Below are positions 53,825 to 64,000 of a stretch of DNA of 64,000 nt, piece after piece. Where the stretch lies: assembly GCA_016648135.1 (NCBI GenBank), contig JADDOH010023080.1, forward strand, positions 186,001 to 250,000, in the 5' to 3' direction. The position numbers and the translations under genes were made by a program. The notes beneath the pieces are model-generated. The model worked only from the letters and a program-made list of their open reading frames with translations, did not search any database and had not been told where the DNA came from. This stretch comes from Agrypnia vestita. Lineage: Eukaryota; Arthropoda; Insecta; Trichoptera; Phryganeidae. Every line of letters begins with the position of its first letter. Positions within the stretch are counted from its first letter, which is position 1.

Positions 53825-54240
53825 TTCATCTTCTTCTTCCTCAGCCTTTATCTCTCCACTGCTGGATATAGGGCTCTTCCACCCTTCCTTGTTATTTGCT
53901 AGTTGTATCCATTTCTTCCACCCCGCAGCGGCTATATCGTCGACTCATCTCCTTTGCGGTCTTCCGAAGCCTCTTTTATTTTCCCAGGTCTCCATTTCCG
54001 AACTCTGGGAGTCCATCTTGCAGCATCTTGCCTTGCAACATGGCCCGCCATTGCCATTTTAGCTTCGCTACACGATCCGTGATATCCACTACTTTAGTTC
54101 TGCGCCTAATTTCATAATTTCATAATCTCTCAGGATTACGCCAAGCATGGATATCCCCATGGATCGTTGTGTGCATTTGAGCTTTTCTACACTTTTCTTT
54201 GTAACTCCATACGTCATCACTCCAATCCAAAATAAATGAA
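53825..54240 (-). mobile_element. Non-LTR retrotransposon C-terminal stub, copy B
   Basis: The complement of the 21540-21945 family: cagcagtggagagataaagg, caaggaagggtggaag, ccatgttgcaaggcaaga and catgctt-type words in order. The minus-strand product shows the MAGHVA / WRPG-like and YSRCGGKKWIQLANNKEG patterns in broken frames. Confidence 0.7.
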
Positions 54241-55225
54241 CCTGAATTCCAATATTTTGCTAAGGCGAATTTAAATATCTGTGTGATCAACAATCAACAA
54301 TTTTCGAAGGGCACATTGTTAACGTGTGAAAATTCTCTCACATTAGATATAACATTATTAATATACTTTCTATGGCTCTTTCTAGCGAAGAACTTCCAAT
54401 GAGAAATCTTGTATGTACTTAATTGTCTATTCAGGGGAAATTAAAATGATAAGTAGTTAAAAATACAACAACAATATAATATTATTTAAATGCTTAAATT
54501 AATTTCCTAGACATAAAGTTGCCGACTGCGACTGAGTTATGGCAATTAATTTAATTATTATTAACATTACACTCGCTAGCGTTAGTGAACTTTTTTATTT
54601 CCGTTACTGTTTATAATTTAATCAATTGTAATAATGTAAACATATTATTAATGAAATAATAACGTCAATTACTGATTAATCACTCATAGAAAGTCCTGAT
54701 AATATATAATAATAAATATAGAAACACAATGGACATAACAATGGTTGCAAAAAAAATTAATTATATATTGTTATATAATATTTATGTATCTCTAGTCAAA
54801 AATCAAAATAAGGATTATATAGAAACAATATCACATAAAATATAATAATCTTTGGTTATGATGTTTCTCTAAGGGTTGTAGATCGAGATTTTACAGCAGT
54901 GGCACTGGCATTAGAAATCAGGTAAATTTTGTCTCTATGTGTTTTTACCTTTCCATATAGGTCTTAGACCTTAGCAGAAATATCAAACAGATAAATTTTT
55001 AGGAAAAAAATTGTCGAAATTTGATAAGAATAATAGAGATTATCGTATTCACAATATCTGTTATAAGTCAAAAGGTAGTATTTCCGTCGAAATCTACCAT
55101 AAAATTCGGCAGTTAAAAAAATGGTAAGGCCGGCGCCACACTACGCGGACATTCCGTCGCGTAGTGTGGCATCGGCCTAGAAATTAGTAGTTTTGAATAT
55201 AAATGGTTTTAAATTTTTTGAACCT
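54241..55225. other. No gene recognised
   Basis: AT-rich. A short perfect inverted repeat lies at about 55130-55165: ggccggcgccacactacgcg and ...cgcgtagtgtggcatcggcc, arms around cggacattccgt. Confidence 0.4.
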
Positions 55226-55230
55226 TTTTC

Positions 55231-55378
55231 CGATTCTCGACGTTTCGTTAAAGTCGTATTCAAGTTAATTGGTTATTAATTAATTAATTAACATTAATCA
55301 GTCCGCCCTATACCTCCGCGGGTACAGGTCGTTCTCCTGGTGACGTTGAATACGACTTTAACGAAACGTCGAGAATCG
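55231..55378. repeat. Perfect 33-bp inverted repeat with CGAAACGTCG
   Basis: Arms 55231-55263 and 55346-55378 are exact complements, separated by 82 bp. Read outward both arms give aacgaaacgtcgagaatcg, so the cgaaacgt core of the ribozyme-like repeats is carried on both strands. Confidence 0.9.
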
Positions 55379-55689
55379 TCTCTCGGAAAAACACACGTTC
55401 CGTATAAAATATGCGCAACTATTTTCAGTTAAATGCTTTCGAGGATATTTTGACCAGGAGGTGTTGACTCTCATCAGCGATCCCGAGGTCCGACCCCGGG
55501 GCCACGATTCTGATTAGGAGCCCCCCGCGCCGCGATGTGGTCTGACCCCAGAGGTCGCCTGATAGTCCACCGCCACGAGGTTATTATCCGTCCTTTCCAA
55601 TATTACCAACTTTCCTCCTCTCCATTGGCAGTTCTCACCTTTGACCTCCCTGTGTTGACGTGCCTATCGCTTCAAAAATAAACATTTTA

Positions 55690-56100
55690 CAATACAGAGT
55701 GTCTCGAAGCTACTAGCAAAAACTTCGGGGAGTCTTCTTTATTCAGTTTTGAATATAAAATATTCTCTACACTTTGGGTAAAACGTCCTCAGTTACGGAG
55801 ATAAGCGATAAGTTTGCATTTTGTTAAAAATATTTTCGACTTGCTCTGTGAAACGTTACACTGTCACTGCATTAACTGATATGTAATATTATATTTATCC
55901 GATTTAATACAAGTCAAACAAAAGGAAGATTTTGCTACTAGTAGGAAGGAGAGTCTTCTTTATTCAATTTTGAAAAGAAAATATTCTACACTTAGGATGA
56001 AATGTCGACAGTTACGGAGAAAAACAACATCAAACTTTGAATTTTTTTTCAATATTTTTGGCTTATCTTTTGATATATCATTTATATCGAATATTAAAAA
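55690..56100. repeat. Dispersed repeat (cgatataagttactgtaatgata family), diverged
   Basis: The words gagtcttctttattcagttt and tattctctacact...gttacggag occur twice (55730-55810 and 55950-56015), so there is an internal tandem duplication. tttgcattttgttaaaaata and catttatatcgaatatt connect it to 34590-35115. Confidence 0.4.
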
Positions 56101-56309
56101 TTAATTTGTAAATTTTGAAAAAAGATTTTTTATTATTATGTAATCTAATTGCTTTTGAAGTGTTTAAATTATTTTATACAACCCCATCAATGTATAATAT
56201 GCAATTAACAATGTGATATTTTTTCTTATAAGTGCTTTATTTGAACTATAATATTTTCAAGAAGCATCATGAATTAATTTATAATAAGGTTTACGTCCTA
56301 TATGTTATA

Positions 56310-56515
56310 AGTCTGTGGTGTTCCAGACTCATCGCGTCTCTAGCCGCACGCATCGAGCGATCCACCAAACAGGAGCTCGATGCGGCTAACTATGTCCCGA
56401 CCGCCGAGAGGTACATCACTCTTTCGCCGACCGCCGTAGACATAGCGAGCAATATTTTCTGCACTCAACGCCGCCTATGTATTAATAAATGTATTAATAA
56501 ACGCCAATAAATTAA
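56310..56515 (+). other. Isolated GC-rich open stretch, unidentified
   Basis: The + frame ending at 56510 includes SRLIASLAARIERSTKQELD and AANYVPTAERYITLSPTAVD, then IASNIFCTQRRLCINK. The sequence looks protein-like and is embedded in AT-rich DNA, but I recognise no family. An inverted pair tcgatgcggct / agccgcacgcatcga (about 56340-56383) is present. Might be a retrotransposon or host exon fragment. Confidence 0.3.
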
Positions 56516-56629
56516 CCACTGTTAATCGTGAGTATAAATTACACTTGTATCTGTCCATCAACTTATTCTGCCTCTGCTGAAACATCGCACACAAAAACAA
56601 AGAGATCCCAATTAGTTTAAAAAGAAAAA

Positions 56630-57330
56630 CCTCCGATCCGTGCATTCTGCCAGTGATGACGTGTGGAGAGGAGACGATGACACTTGCAAGGAAAAATACA
56701 GAAAAGCTCAAATGCACGCAACGATCCATGGAGATACCCACGCTTGGTATCTTGGATGAGAATAAGAAATGATGAAATTAGGCGCAGAACTAGACTAGTG
56801 GATATCATTGATCATGTAGCGAAGTTAAAACGGTAATGGGCAGGACTTTTTACAAGGCAGGATGCCACAAAAGGACAGATGCAGGATGCAGGTCGCAAGA
56901 GTTTTGAAGTGGAGACCTTGGGAGAATAAATGAGGCATCAACAGCCCTCAAAAAAGATGGGCCGACGATAAACCCGCTGTGGGGGGGAAGGAAATGGGTA
57001 CAATAAAAACCCACTATAACCTCATATACCTATATGATATATTTTTTATTATGTTACTTTAATGTACAATACTTCATCAAATACAAATAATCATTTTACT
57101 ATATATCTACATACTATGTTTTGTAACTACATACCATTGTAAAGTATGTCTCAACACTTATATTTCTAGTGAGACAGGCACAGTCCAACCAAAATTTTAT
57201 TTTTAAATTAAATAGGAATAAACAAATAAATAAGTTAAAAAATTCCAAACAAAGGAGGATGGAAGGGTATGGATGAGGCCTAAATCCAGCAGAGAGATCA
57301 AAGCTGAAGAACAAGATCAATCTTAAATCA
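56630..57330 (+). mobile_element. Non-LTR retrotransposon C-terminal stub, copy C, interrupted
   Basis: Matches copy A (21540-21945) over 56640-57005 (gtggagaggagacgatgaca, acgcaacgatccatggagat, aggcgcagaactag, cgatgtagcgaa-type words) and resumes at about 57241 (aaggaggatggaagggtatg, ccagcagagagatcaaagct). About 235 bp of AT-rich DNA is inserted between. The coding frame is badly broken. Confidence 0.7.
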
Positions 57331-58330
57331 AACCACACATTGAAATATAATATAATAAAGGTAGAATACAATAGAAGGGATTGTAAATTGTTTTGATCGC
57401 GATTGACCAAAAACGTTGACCGAAATATTTAGTCAGAGATAAATGGCAATGAGTAAGCCGGTTCAAATTCAGTTATGACGAAATTATTGTTGACACACCA
57501 CAGTCTAATTTAATGTCGTTTCAAAAATGAAGTCACATTTTGCAGCGTACAAATCGTAATAATTATTTTCCTCAAGTTTACGTTCTTATCGAATGTCTCG
57601 ACAGCAGGAAATTTAGTAAAAACAATTTTCGTCGAATATAAACAATAATTCAATAAGCTTTGTGATTAACGCTTACCTTGTAGATAAATTTGGAAGGAAA
57701 CTGGTTTATTGTGTGATGTAAAGTGTACATTTCCATTTAACTATATGAATAAAATTGATACGTAAAATACACAACAGGTATGTTAAAATGAAGTTTATGG
57801 ACATTGCGATTTGACAAAGTGATACGATCGAGAAATCAATTAAGATGAAAGTCTGGATAACATAATAGAATTAAAATATGGGACCCATTAAAATGACAGT
57901 TTCTGGGAGACGTAAGGAGAGAAGCAGATCTAAATTATCAAAAATTATCAAAATTATAAAACAAGATATTTAATCTGTTTTCACATACCTAATTTATTCT
58001 CCATTTTATAAAATTATCAAACTTTTTATAAATTTCTGATTAATTGGTGTGCTTGTTGGTCTAGTGGTTAATATACCTGCCTTTCTGACGGAAATATCGG
58101 GCACAATATTTCTGACAGGAACACAAGGCACAATATTCCTAAAACACTGATGTGATACGTATTCTGTATATGCATATCTATTTAAAAAAATAAAATACGT
58201 CTACCGGTTTCAAAACCACTGTATTATTTATCAAGACTTATATTTGTATTCTTTGGACCACACCAACCAATAACAAAATATTATAATTACATTTATTTTG
58301 TTTGCCAAATTAGCTTACAAGAATGTGTCT
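57331..58330. other. No gene recognised; possible SINE head at 58048
   Basis: gtgtgcttgttggtctagtggttaatata (58045-58073) contains an A-box-like tggtctagtggtta; no B box follows at the right distance. Repeats gacggaaatatcgggcacaa / gacaggaacacaaggcacaa at 58087-58131 are a short tandem duplication. Confidence 0.4.
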
Positions 58331-58335
58331 TAAGG

Positions 58336-59040
58336 TACTGATACATATGCTTATTTTTGAGCATGCTCATCAGCATGCTTGTTATTACATGCTAATGAGC
58401 ATATAATAACAAACATGCTAACTGTACACGCTTGTTATTAGCACGCTTATTTTAAGCATACTCATGAATGAGCATGCTCAAAGCTAACAATCAAACACAC
58501 ATGCTTATTACTGGCACGCTCTTGTCATAGAATAGAGACGCTCTTATTCAAAATGGAAACTTTGCAAACTGAAACAGGAAATTCAAGTGAACCAATAAAT
58601 CAAAACAGTTCCCGAGTTTCCATCCGCACATTTTTGATTTTAGTTTTTATAATTTTTATTGTAAGATTTGAATCTTTTAATAAAGTTTCATAAATATTAT
58701 TTCTTGCTATATTATTTTTACATAGCGGTGACCGAGTATCCTGCAGACATTCGTGATTCCTATAATAAGTCACGGAAAGTAATGTTTTGTCGTCTCCCAA
58801 CGCGCCATATTTGTTTCATCTGTCGCGAACTGAGAAGATCGCATTGATAATAATAAACGATACTAGCCGCGAACGACATTAGCAGCTCATAAGCAAGTCT
58901 GTTCACACATGCTCAAAAGATACCCCTTCCATCCGCGAATCAAATGGCTATTACATACATTCTACTAAGTAGCAATAGCTCAAGAAGCTCAGTACTGCGC
59001 ATGCTCACGTGCCACTAATGGGCATGTGTATCAGTACCTG
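58336..59040. mobile_element. GCATGC-rich terminal-inverted-repeat element, copy 2
   Basis: Left ggtactgatacatatgctta, right ...gggcatgtgtatcagtacc: inverted ends of about 17 bp. The interior matches 29441-30258 in order (aatgagcatgctcaaagct, acgctcttgtcatagaatag, tgaaccaataaatcaaaaca, catagcggtgaccgagtat). Intact at its right end, where copy 1 carries a MITE. Confidence 0.8.
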
Positions 59041-59165
59041 TACATATAATGCGCATTATATTATATATTGATACTGATATTCTTGAAGATACCCCGTCAT
59101 CATTTAAAAAGTCGCTATCACACAACATCCATATTTTTGTTAATAATCTGTAACCCTAAAAGACA

Positions 59166-59842
59166 TACTCGGCCCGATTCTGAAAATAACAATGTCTAGA
59201 TCTTTAAGATCTTTATCCCAACACTTAATAGACGATAATAATAATTAAAAATGTCCAGAGCGGATTTTGCTATTCACGGCTCAAATACACTGTATTAAAA
59301 TATGATATAAGAAAGATTATTTCTTACAAACGTATTAATTTCTTCATCCACAGCGTCCAGATGAAATATCATGGCTAAACTTGTCATAACCGTGTTCGGC
59401 GTTACTGCGTATTCAAATCTTCCCATCCTGACATTTGACAGATATGTCTGGATCTTTAAGATCTTTATCCCAACACTTAATAGACGATAATAAACGAGAC
59501 ATAGCTTTACGTCGGTGTTTGTTTCTGTAAGTTTCTACATGAGATAGATATAGAGGGAGGGAGAAAGATGTAAATTGTTATCTGTCAAATGTCAAGATGG
59601 GAATGTTTGAATACGCGGTAACGCGGTCAAGTTTAGCCATGATATTTCATCTGGACGCTGTGGATGAAGAAATTAATACGTTTGTAAGAAACAATCTTTC
59701 TTATATCATATATTAATACAGTGTATTTGAGCCGTAGAATAGCAAAATCCGCTCTGGACATTTTTAATTATTATTATCGTCTATTAAGTGTTGGGATAAA
59801 GATTTTAAAGATCTAGACATTGTTATTTTCAGAATACGGATG
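59166..59842. mobile_element. Large foldback element, copy 2
   Basis: Same arms as 31651-32329 (gattctgaaaataacaatgt, ttatcccaacacttaataga, tccacagcgtccagatgaaa, gtgttcggcgttac and complements). The centre, with its third copy of the terminal 60 bp, is in the opposite orientation, meaning that this copy is inserted the other way round. Confidence 0.85.
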
Positions 59843-59899
59843 AATATCATTTCCTTAGTTACACATTCATACATGGTCACACTGCATTGATACATTAAA

Positions 59900-60345
59900 T
59901 ATACGCATGTTGCTAGAGCGGGCCTAAGATTATCGTGATTGGGATAGTGGGCCGAGTTTGAAGTAAGTTATGTATTATTAGTTTACGTATTTTGTACTCG
60001 GTATTCTGTATTTATACTCGCAGGACGCGAGGAGCACCTGGCCGTCCGACCCAGTCACTTGACCGATGACGTCGGCGAACGTGGATCACGGCGGAGGTTG
60101 CGGTCGTGATAAGGCGACCGCAACCTCTGTCATGCTTTTGAAAATATTCCTACGCAAGGCGATGCAGCGTAGTTATACATTTATTTCCAGTAAATTGAAC
60201 ACTAACGCGTTCCCAGTAAAAGTACCGAGTACGGAACATTTCCTGAAAATGCGAAGATGATTCACCGCGACAAGTTCCATCACATTCTTAACTACGCAAG
60301 GCGAGCCTTTCCATGGGTGCGTAGGTTTCAAAGACCTGCTGATGA
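59900..60345. other. GC-rich patch with CRE-like site and strong hairpin
   Basis: 59910-60010 resembles the gtattctgtcagtgtctcg tail repeat. 60020-60140 is GC-rich, with tgacgtcggcg at 60067-60077. The hairpin gaggttgcggtcg (60094-60106) and its exact complement (60115-60127), loop 8 nt, stands at its centre. Overlapping open frames (60066-60260, 60257-60484) end in a MITE and are unsupported. Confidence 0.4.
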
Positions 60346-60346
60346 T

Positions 60347-60598
60347 CGGCCGTATACTGAAATAAGCAATATTGCTTTTTCTGTGTCTCGACAGTTTGAC
60401 AGATTTGAAATTAATGAATTCAATCAATTAGAAAGCTCATTATTCACAATTGTGAATAACTTAACGTTTTTTAGAGTTTTCTGATTCATTATTATAAAAC
60501 CTGTCAAACTTAAAACGTCAAAATTGGCGGTATTACGTGTTAAACAATAACTGTCAAGATACAGATATAGCAATATTGCTTATTTCAGAATACGGCCG
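60347..60598. mobile_element. CGGCCG-ended foldback MITE, about 252 bp
   Basis: Left cggccgtatactgaaataag, caatattgct; right agcaatattgcttatttcag, aatacggccg. The interior gaattcaatcaattagaaag, acctgtcaaacttaaaacgt and aattggcgg matches 10843-11182 and 781-975. Confidence 0.75.
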
Positions 60599-60649
60599 AA
60601 TACGGAGGTATCTATTGAAAATTGCAAAGCGAAGAAACATGATCTTAAT

Positions 60650-62318
60650 TTTTGCAAGGTTTTAATTATTTCATGTGACTTGTATAAAAGTTTACGAATT
60701 TTAAATATTCTATATAAATTACTTTGGTGATAGTTCAACGTTTTTCAGAAGGTATTGAAAAAAAAACTACAAACTTTAAGACAACTTATCTTCTTATCTA
60801 TTTATATTATGAAATTGTTGCTTGAATATTTTGGACTAATAATTTAGATAGAAATCTACCTGTAAAGTATTGTGGACTAGCTCTGTTACACGCTGAGTAA
60901 CATTAATCTTTTCTTGAATATTTTTAAATGATTACATTATAATATGATCATCGAAATACTAAAATATCGATACTTCGCCATTATTTTGTCAAAATTAATC
61001 TAATTGCTCTGTAAGAAGGCGTTCGATGTACTTAGGTCAAGGATCGTCAATACTGCATATATAGTATTGACAATCTTTGTAACTGAACAAAAATGAATTA
61101 TGGACTTTTTTGTATTAATATACCTATAGAAAGTACTCGTATCTGCAATACAAATTAAAAAAAATCTACTTTTACAGTTTAAAAAAACTGACGTTAAAGT
61201 GGATTGATACGCTTATTCTATGTATAAAGCTAAACTTCGAAAGACTCTCCCGCAAAATTGCGTTTTTGTAAATGTCTTAGTTTACGTAGGGACAGTTGAT
61301 ATACATATCGTTACCTAAATTCTAATAGCACGTAACTCATTTTTTGCGAAATCAACATTACGATTGATTCATGTAGCGCTCGACGAAATGCATCAGCCTC
61401 ACTTTTCAGGGAATGTATCTGACGAGAGCGAGTGAGAAAAAACAAAATTTTAAGATATGAATGTACGTCAGGTTTTTACGTGTTTAATGTTGCGAAAATA
61501 ATTACAATTTAATGTTACAAATTTAAATTAAATGTTATGCAGCGAAATGTTGCGTGTAATTGTTAAGACACTAAAAAGGGAGCAAAATGAACGTATAATG
61601 GCTCGTGGGTTCATTAGTAAATATTAAATTTAATCAATTTTTACATTCCCCTGTAAAGTTGACAAACCTGACTTACTTACTATTAGAATTAAGGTAACAA
61701 TATGTATAAGAGATAGTCTTAGATATAAATAAGAGATAGCAAGTTTAACAATCTCCAAATAACACGTACGTTTTCGCAACATTTGATGGAAAGAACCGCT
61801 ACGTTGGCACTTTTTCTTACTGGCAATAAAGACAATGTACACAGCACGATGTTGATTGAACAATCAACGGTGCGAAATTGCGAAAGTATAAAAAAAAGTT
61901 ACGTTTTCGCTTTCAAATTATAAGTCAATCGAGAATTATTGCCGAGCATTATTAAATTCGATCAAAGAATCAAGCAACAGATTCGAAAAGTCATTAAAAA
62001 AATATGTAATGCAAAAGTGTACAAGAATTCGAATCATTATTACCAATACCAATCCGCGTGGCTGAATTACAGCCTGTGTCTATCTATAATAATGATCGCA
62101 ACACGAGATTCATCTCAGTGAGTGATGGTGTTGCCCGAGTACAACGAACTGCACACCTCAGTGGACCATCAACAGATCGGCGATGTTTTAGCGTCGGCGT
62201 CGGCGAGAAAAACATGACTCAAGCGTTGGTATCACATGGCGTGGCCATAAAAATAAAGCAAACAAGAATGGTAGTCATGGGTTATCAATTAGCTATTGTG
62301 CTTGTGCGAAAGGAATAA
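60650..62318. other. No gene recognised; one dispersed repeat
   Basis: 60660-60900 belongs to the cgatataagttactgtaatgata family (tgtggactagctctgttaca as at 50130). The rest, up to the L2-like stub, has no recognisable element; open frames at 61630-61863, 61939-62121 and 62058-62318 show no similarity. Confidence 0.4.
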
Positions 62319-62319
62319 T

Positions 62320-62930
62320 AATAAATAATAATAATTGGATAATTTGTATAGCGCCGTTTTCGCGAAATACTCACCTCAAGGGCGCTTTACACAGAGAAAT
62401 TATTATCTTACAAGACAACTTACTGCTAGAAAAGAAAAAACTTATTTACTATTACTTATTCACTAGGTGGCATACAAGAAGTGGAATTAAAATTGAGTAC
62501 TATAATAGTTTGTGAGTCCCTGAAAGAATTATGTGTTTTCGCGGAGTGCACAATATGAGTGGAAAACATTAGCTAGCGTTGTTGTGGTTAGATTTTATAG
62601 GTTTTTATAGGATTGTCTAAATAAATGCGTCTTAAGTTGTTTTTTGAACAGTGGTAAGCTGTCAGTTTGTCTCAGTTTGTTAGGTAGTTTGTTCCATAAC
62701 TTTGGTCCAGCCACCGCGAAAGCACGATCACCGAAATTAGTTTTGTGGACGCGATTTACTTCAGCTAACCTATTTGTATTAGATGTTGATGCTGAGCGAA
62801 GTGTTAGTTGTCTATTATTTGCGGAGAATGGAATGCAGAAGTCGGTTATGTATTGAGGGGCCATGTTGTGAATAGCCTTAAATAGGAGGAAGGCATTTGT
62901 CTCGCACAAAGACTGTGGCTACAGCCTTTT
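62320..62930 (-). mobile_element. L2/CR1-like non-LTR retrotransposon, 5'-truncated, with 3' tail
   Basis: The minus-strand open frame 62595-62909 encodes LFKAIHNMAPQYITDFCIPF, then TNFGDRAFAVAGPKLWNKLP and LRQTDSLPLFKKQLKTHLFR. (F)K..(N)..P.Y(L/I)..., R..FGDRAFAVAGPKLWN.LP..LR....L..FKK.LKTHLF is the C-terminal signature of L2/CR1-clade reverse transcriptases. Downstream the strand ends with cgcccttgaggtgagtattt, cgcgaaaacggcgctataca and an att-rich tail (62395-62320). Tail copies without coding part occur at 33640-33720 and 41150-41205. The frame is open for 104 codons, so the copy is not very old. Confidence 0.85.
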
Positions 62931-62939
62931 TGTAAATAA

Positions 62940-64000
62940 ATACTAGTTTTTTATCGCCGTGATGAAGAGAATGATAGTTTCCGATACTGGTTGGTTAGTG
63001 AAGTGGGACCTACCACAGACACAGTGCCGTTCTACGAACCAAATCTCCCGTATCGACCCTACACTTTTTCCATCCAGATTGGTATTTTTTAAATGCTAAA
63101 GCTGCATCTTCGCTACGCCGCCTTACAACTTTCAAACTGCGTAATTATACTATTTTTTCCTCGTCACCTATTTATAGCTGTCTTGGCCAAATCCGGGACT
63201 GGCCCCTGGATCCCGGGATTGGCCTTCGTTAATTTCGAGATCCCGGGATTGTAAAAATGCTCCGGGATTATAATTTCCAGACATTACACAAAGCGAGCAG
63301 AAAATAATTGATAAAATTAATGCGCCAAGAAAATAATAAAACCGCGATATATTTAAATTATACATTAAGTAAAGGCTCACCCTGAGATACAACAACACCT
63401 ACGCTCGTTAATTTACACGTTGCTTCTGCAATTTTTTTAATGACACAGGACAGTGAAAATAATACTTCTAAAGCAAGCATCTTTCTAAAGCACCACTCGC
63501 ACAAAGAAATAGACAAAGGAAACGAAGGGTGTATTTGACGATTTAGCTGAACCAACCCCTTCTGATGTACGAAAAATAATATACGATGTGCATAGGTACT
63601 CCACCGACAAACTGGTATTCCAAAAAAAAACATATCGAAAAAAGCTAATAAATATATGAAATGGACATAAATGAAGACATTTCAAAATAAACTTTTGCAA
63701 TTTATAAATTTGCGCATTTTTTTGAAAAACTTTGTCAGTACTCTCTCGTCATAGCAAAAAACTTTAGCAAATGAGAAATGTCCAGCGAGTTGATTGATCA
63801 CATAAATAATATAAACAGACAAAAACAGCATAATATTCCAGTAAAAAAATACCTTAAAAAAAACAAAAAGACTAGACACGTTTTTGAAACCAGCTCAATG
63901 ATTATAATTATGTAAACTTTTTTCTATTTTTCTCTGTTATAATTGTTCTACGTTATTTTCTTTTTTAAATGCTTGTGTTTAACTCTATTTGTCTGTTGTT
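62940..64000. other. No gene recognised; short tandem motif
   Basis: Between 63190 and 63275 the word ccgggattg (or ccgggactgg) occurs four times at spacings of about 20-35 bp, with ggatcccgggatt twice. Otherwise AT-rich; minus-strand open frames at 63168-63879 are unsupported. Confidence 0.4.

Noticed and set aside
1..64000. CRISPR arrays, operons, bacterial-type promoters or terminators
   Set aside because: The window is eukaryotic; the regular repeats found are transposon-derived, microsatellite, or heat-shock elements.

Overview
The window is AT-rich animal nuclear DNA, almost certainly from an insect. Evidence: multi-exon protein coding with GT-AG introns of 0.1-8 kb, a cecropia-type mariner, a PIF/Harbinger deletion derivative, a Helitron-like element with a GC-rich 3' end and CTAG, pogo-like and other TA-flanked MITEs, and many 3' stubs of RTE-, jockey/R1- and L2/CR1-like retrotransposons. 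The order within insects cannot be settled from the sequence.

Left part (about 2.3-25.6 kb, minus strand): thirteen consecutive coding exons of one gene, the orthologue of the Rap1/R-Ras guanine-nucleotide exchange factor C3G (vertebrate RAPGEF1). All thirteen exons join in a single open frame of about 883 codons with canonical splice sites. They encode the basic and helical N-terminal part, four Crk-SH3-binding PxLPxK motifs, the conserved AYM motif after the third of these, and a long Ser/Gln/Asn-rich linker. The catalytic RasGEF-N and CDC25 exons are not here and must lie beyond the left edge; the true 5' end lies to the right, or at an ATG at 25669. The introns hold MITEs, a microsatellite, a decayed mariner and retrotransposon stubs.

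Right part (about 25.7-64 kb): no intact host gene was recognised. It is a mosaic of nested and decayed mobile DNA: foldback elements at 31.65 and 59.17 kb, a GCATGC-rich terminal-inverted-repeat element at 29.44 and 58.34 kb, CAGT...ACTG MITEs at 30.26 and 34.24 kb, the Harbinger derivative at 47.56 kb, the Helitron at 49.40 kb, the full-length but broken mariner at 50.86 kb and an L2-like stub at 62.3-62.9 kb. Between them are several GC-rich patches, some with CRE or NRF1-type sites, that could be promoters or 5' exons.

Most striking observations: (1) the 496-bp Helitron-like element contains four perfect arrays of 4, 4, 4 and 5 alternating GAA/TTC units, a dense heat-shock-factor binding cluster on a duplicated module of about 110 bp; (2) a recurring CTGANGA-hairpin-GAAAC motif, reminiscent of the hammerhead ribozymes of Penelope-like elements, occurs at several loci, once within a perfect 30-bp inverted repeat; (3) there are several near-perfect palindromes (34 bp inside the Harbinger element; 33-bp arms at 55.2 kb; 19-bp arms at 28.1 kb) and a MITE family whose terminal repeats carry a consensus TATA box.
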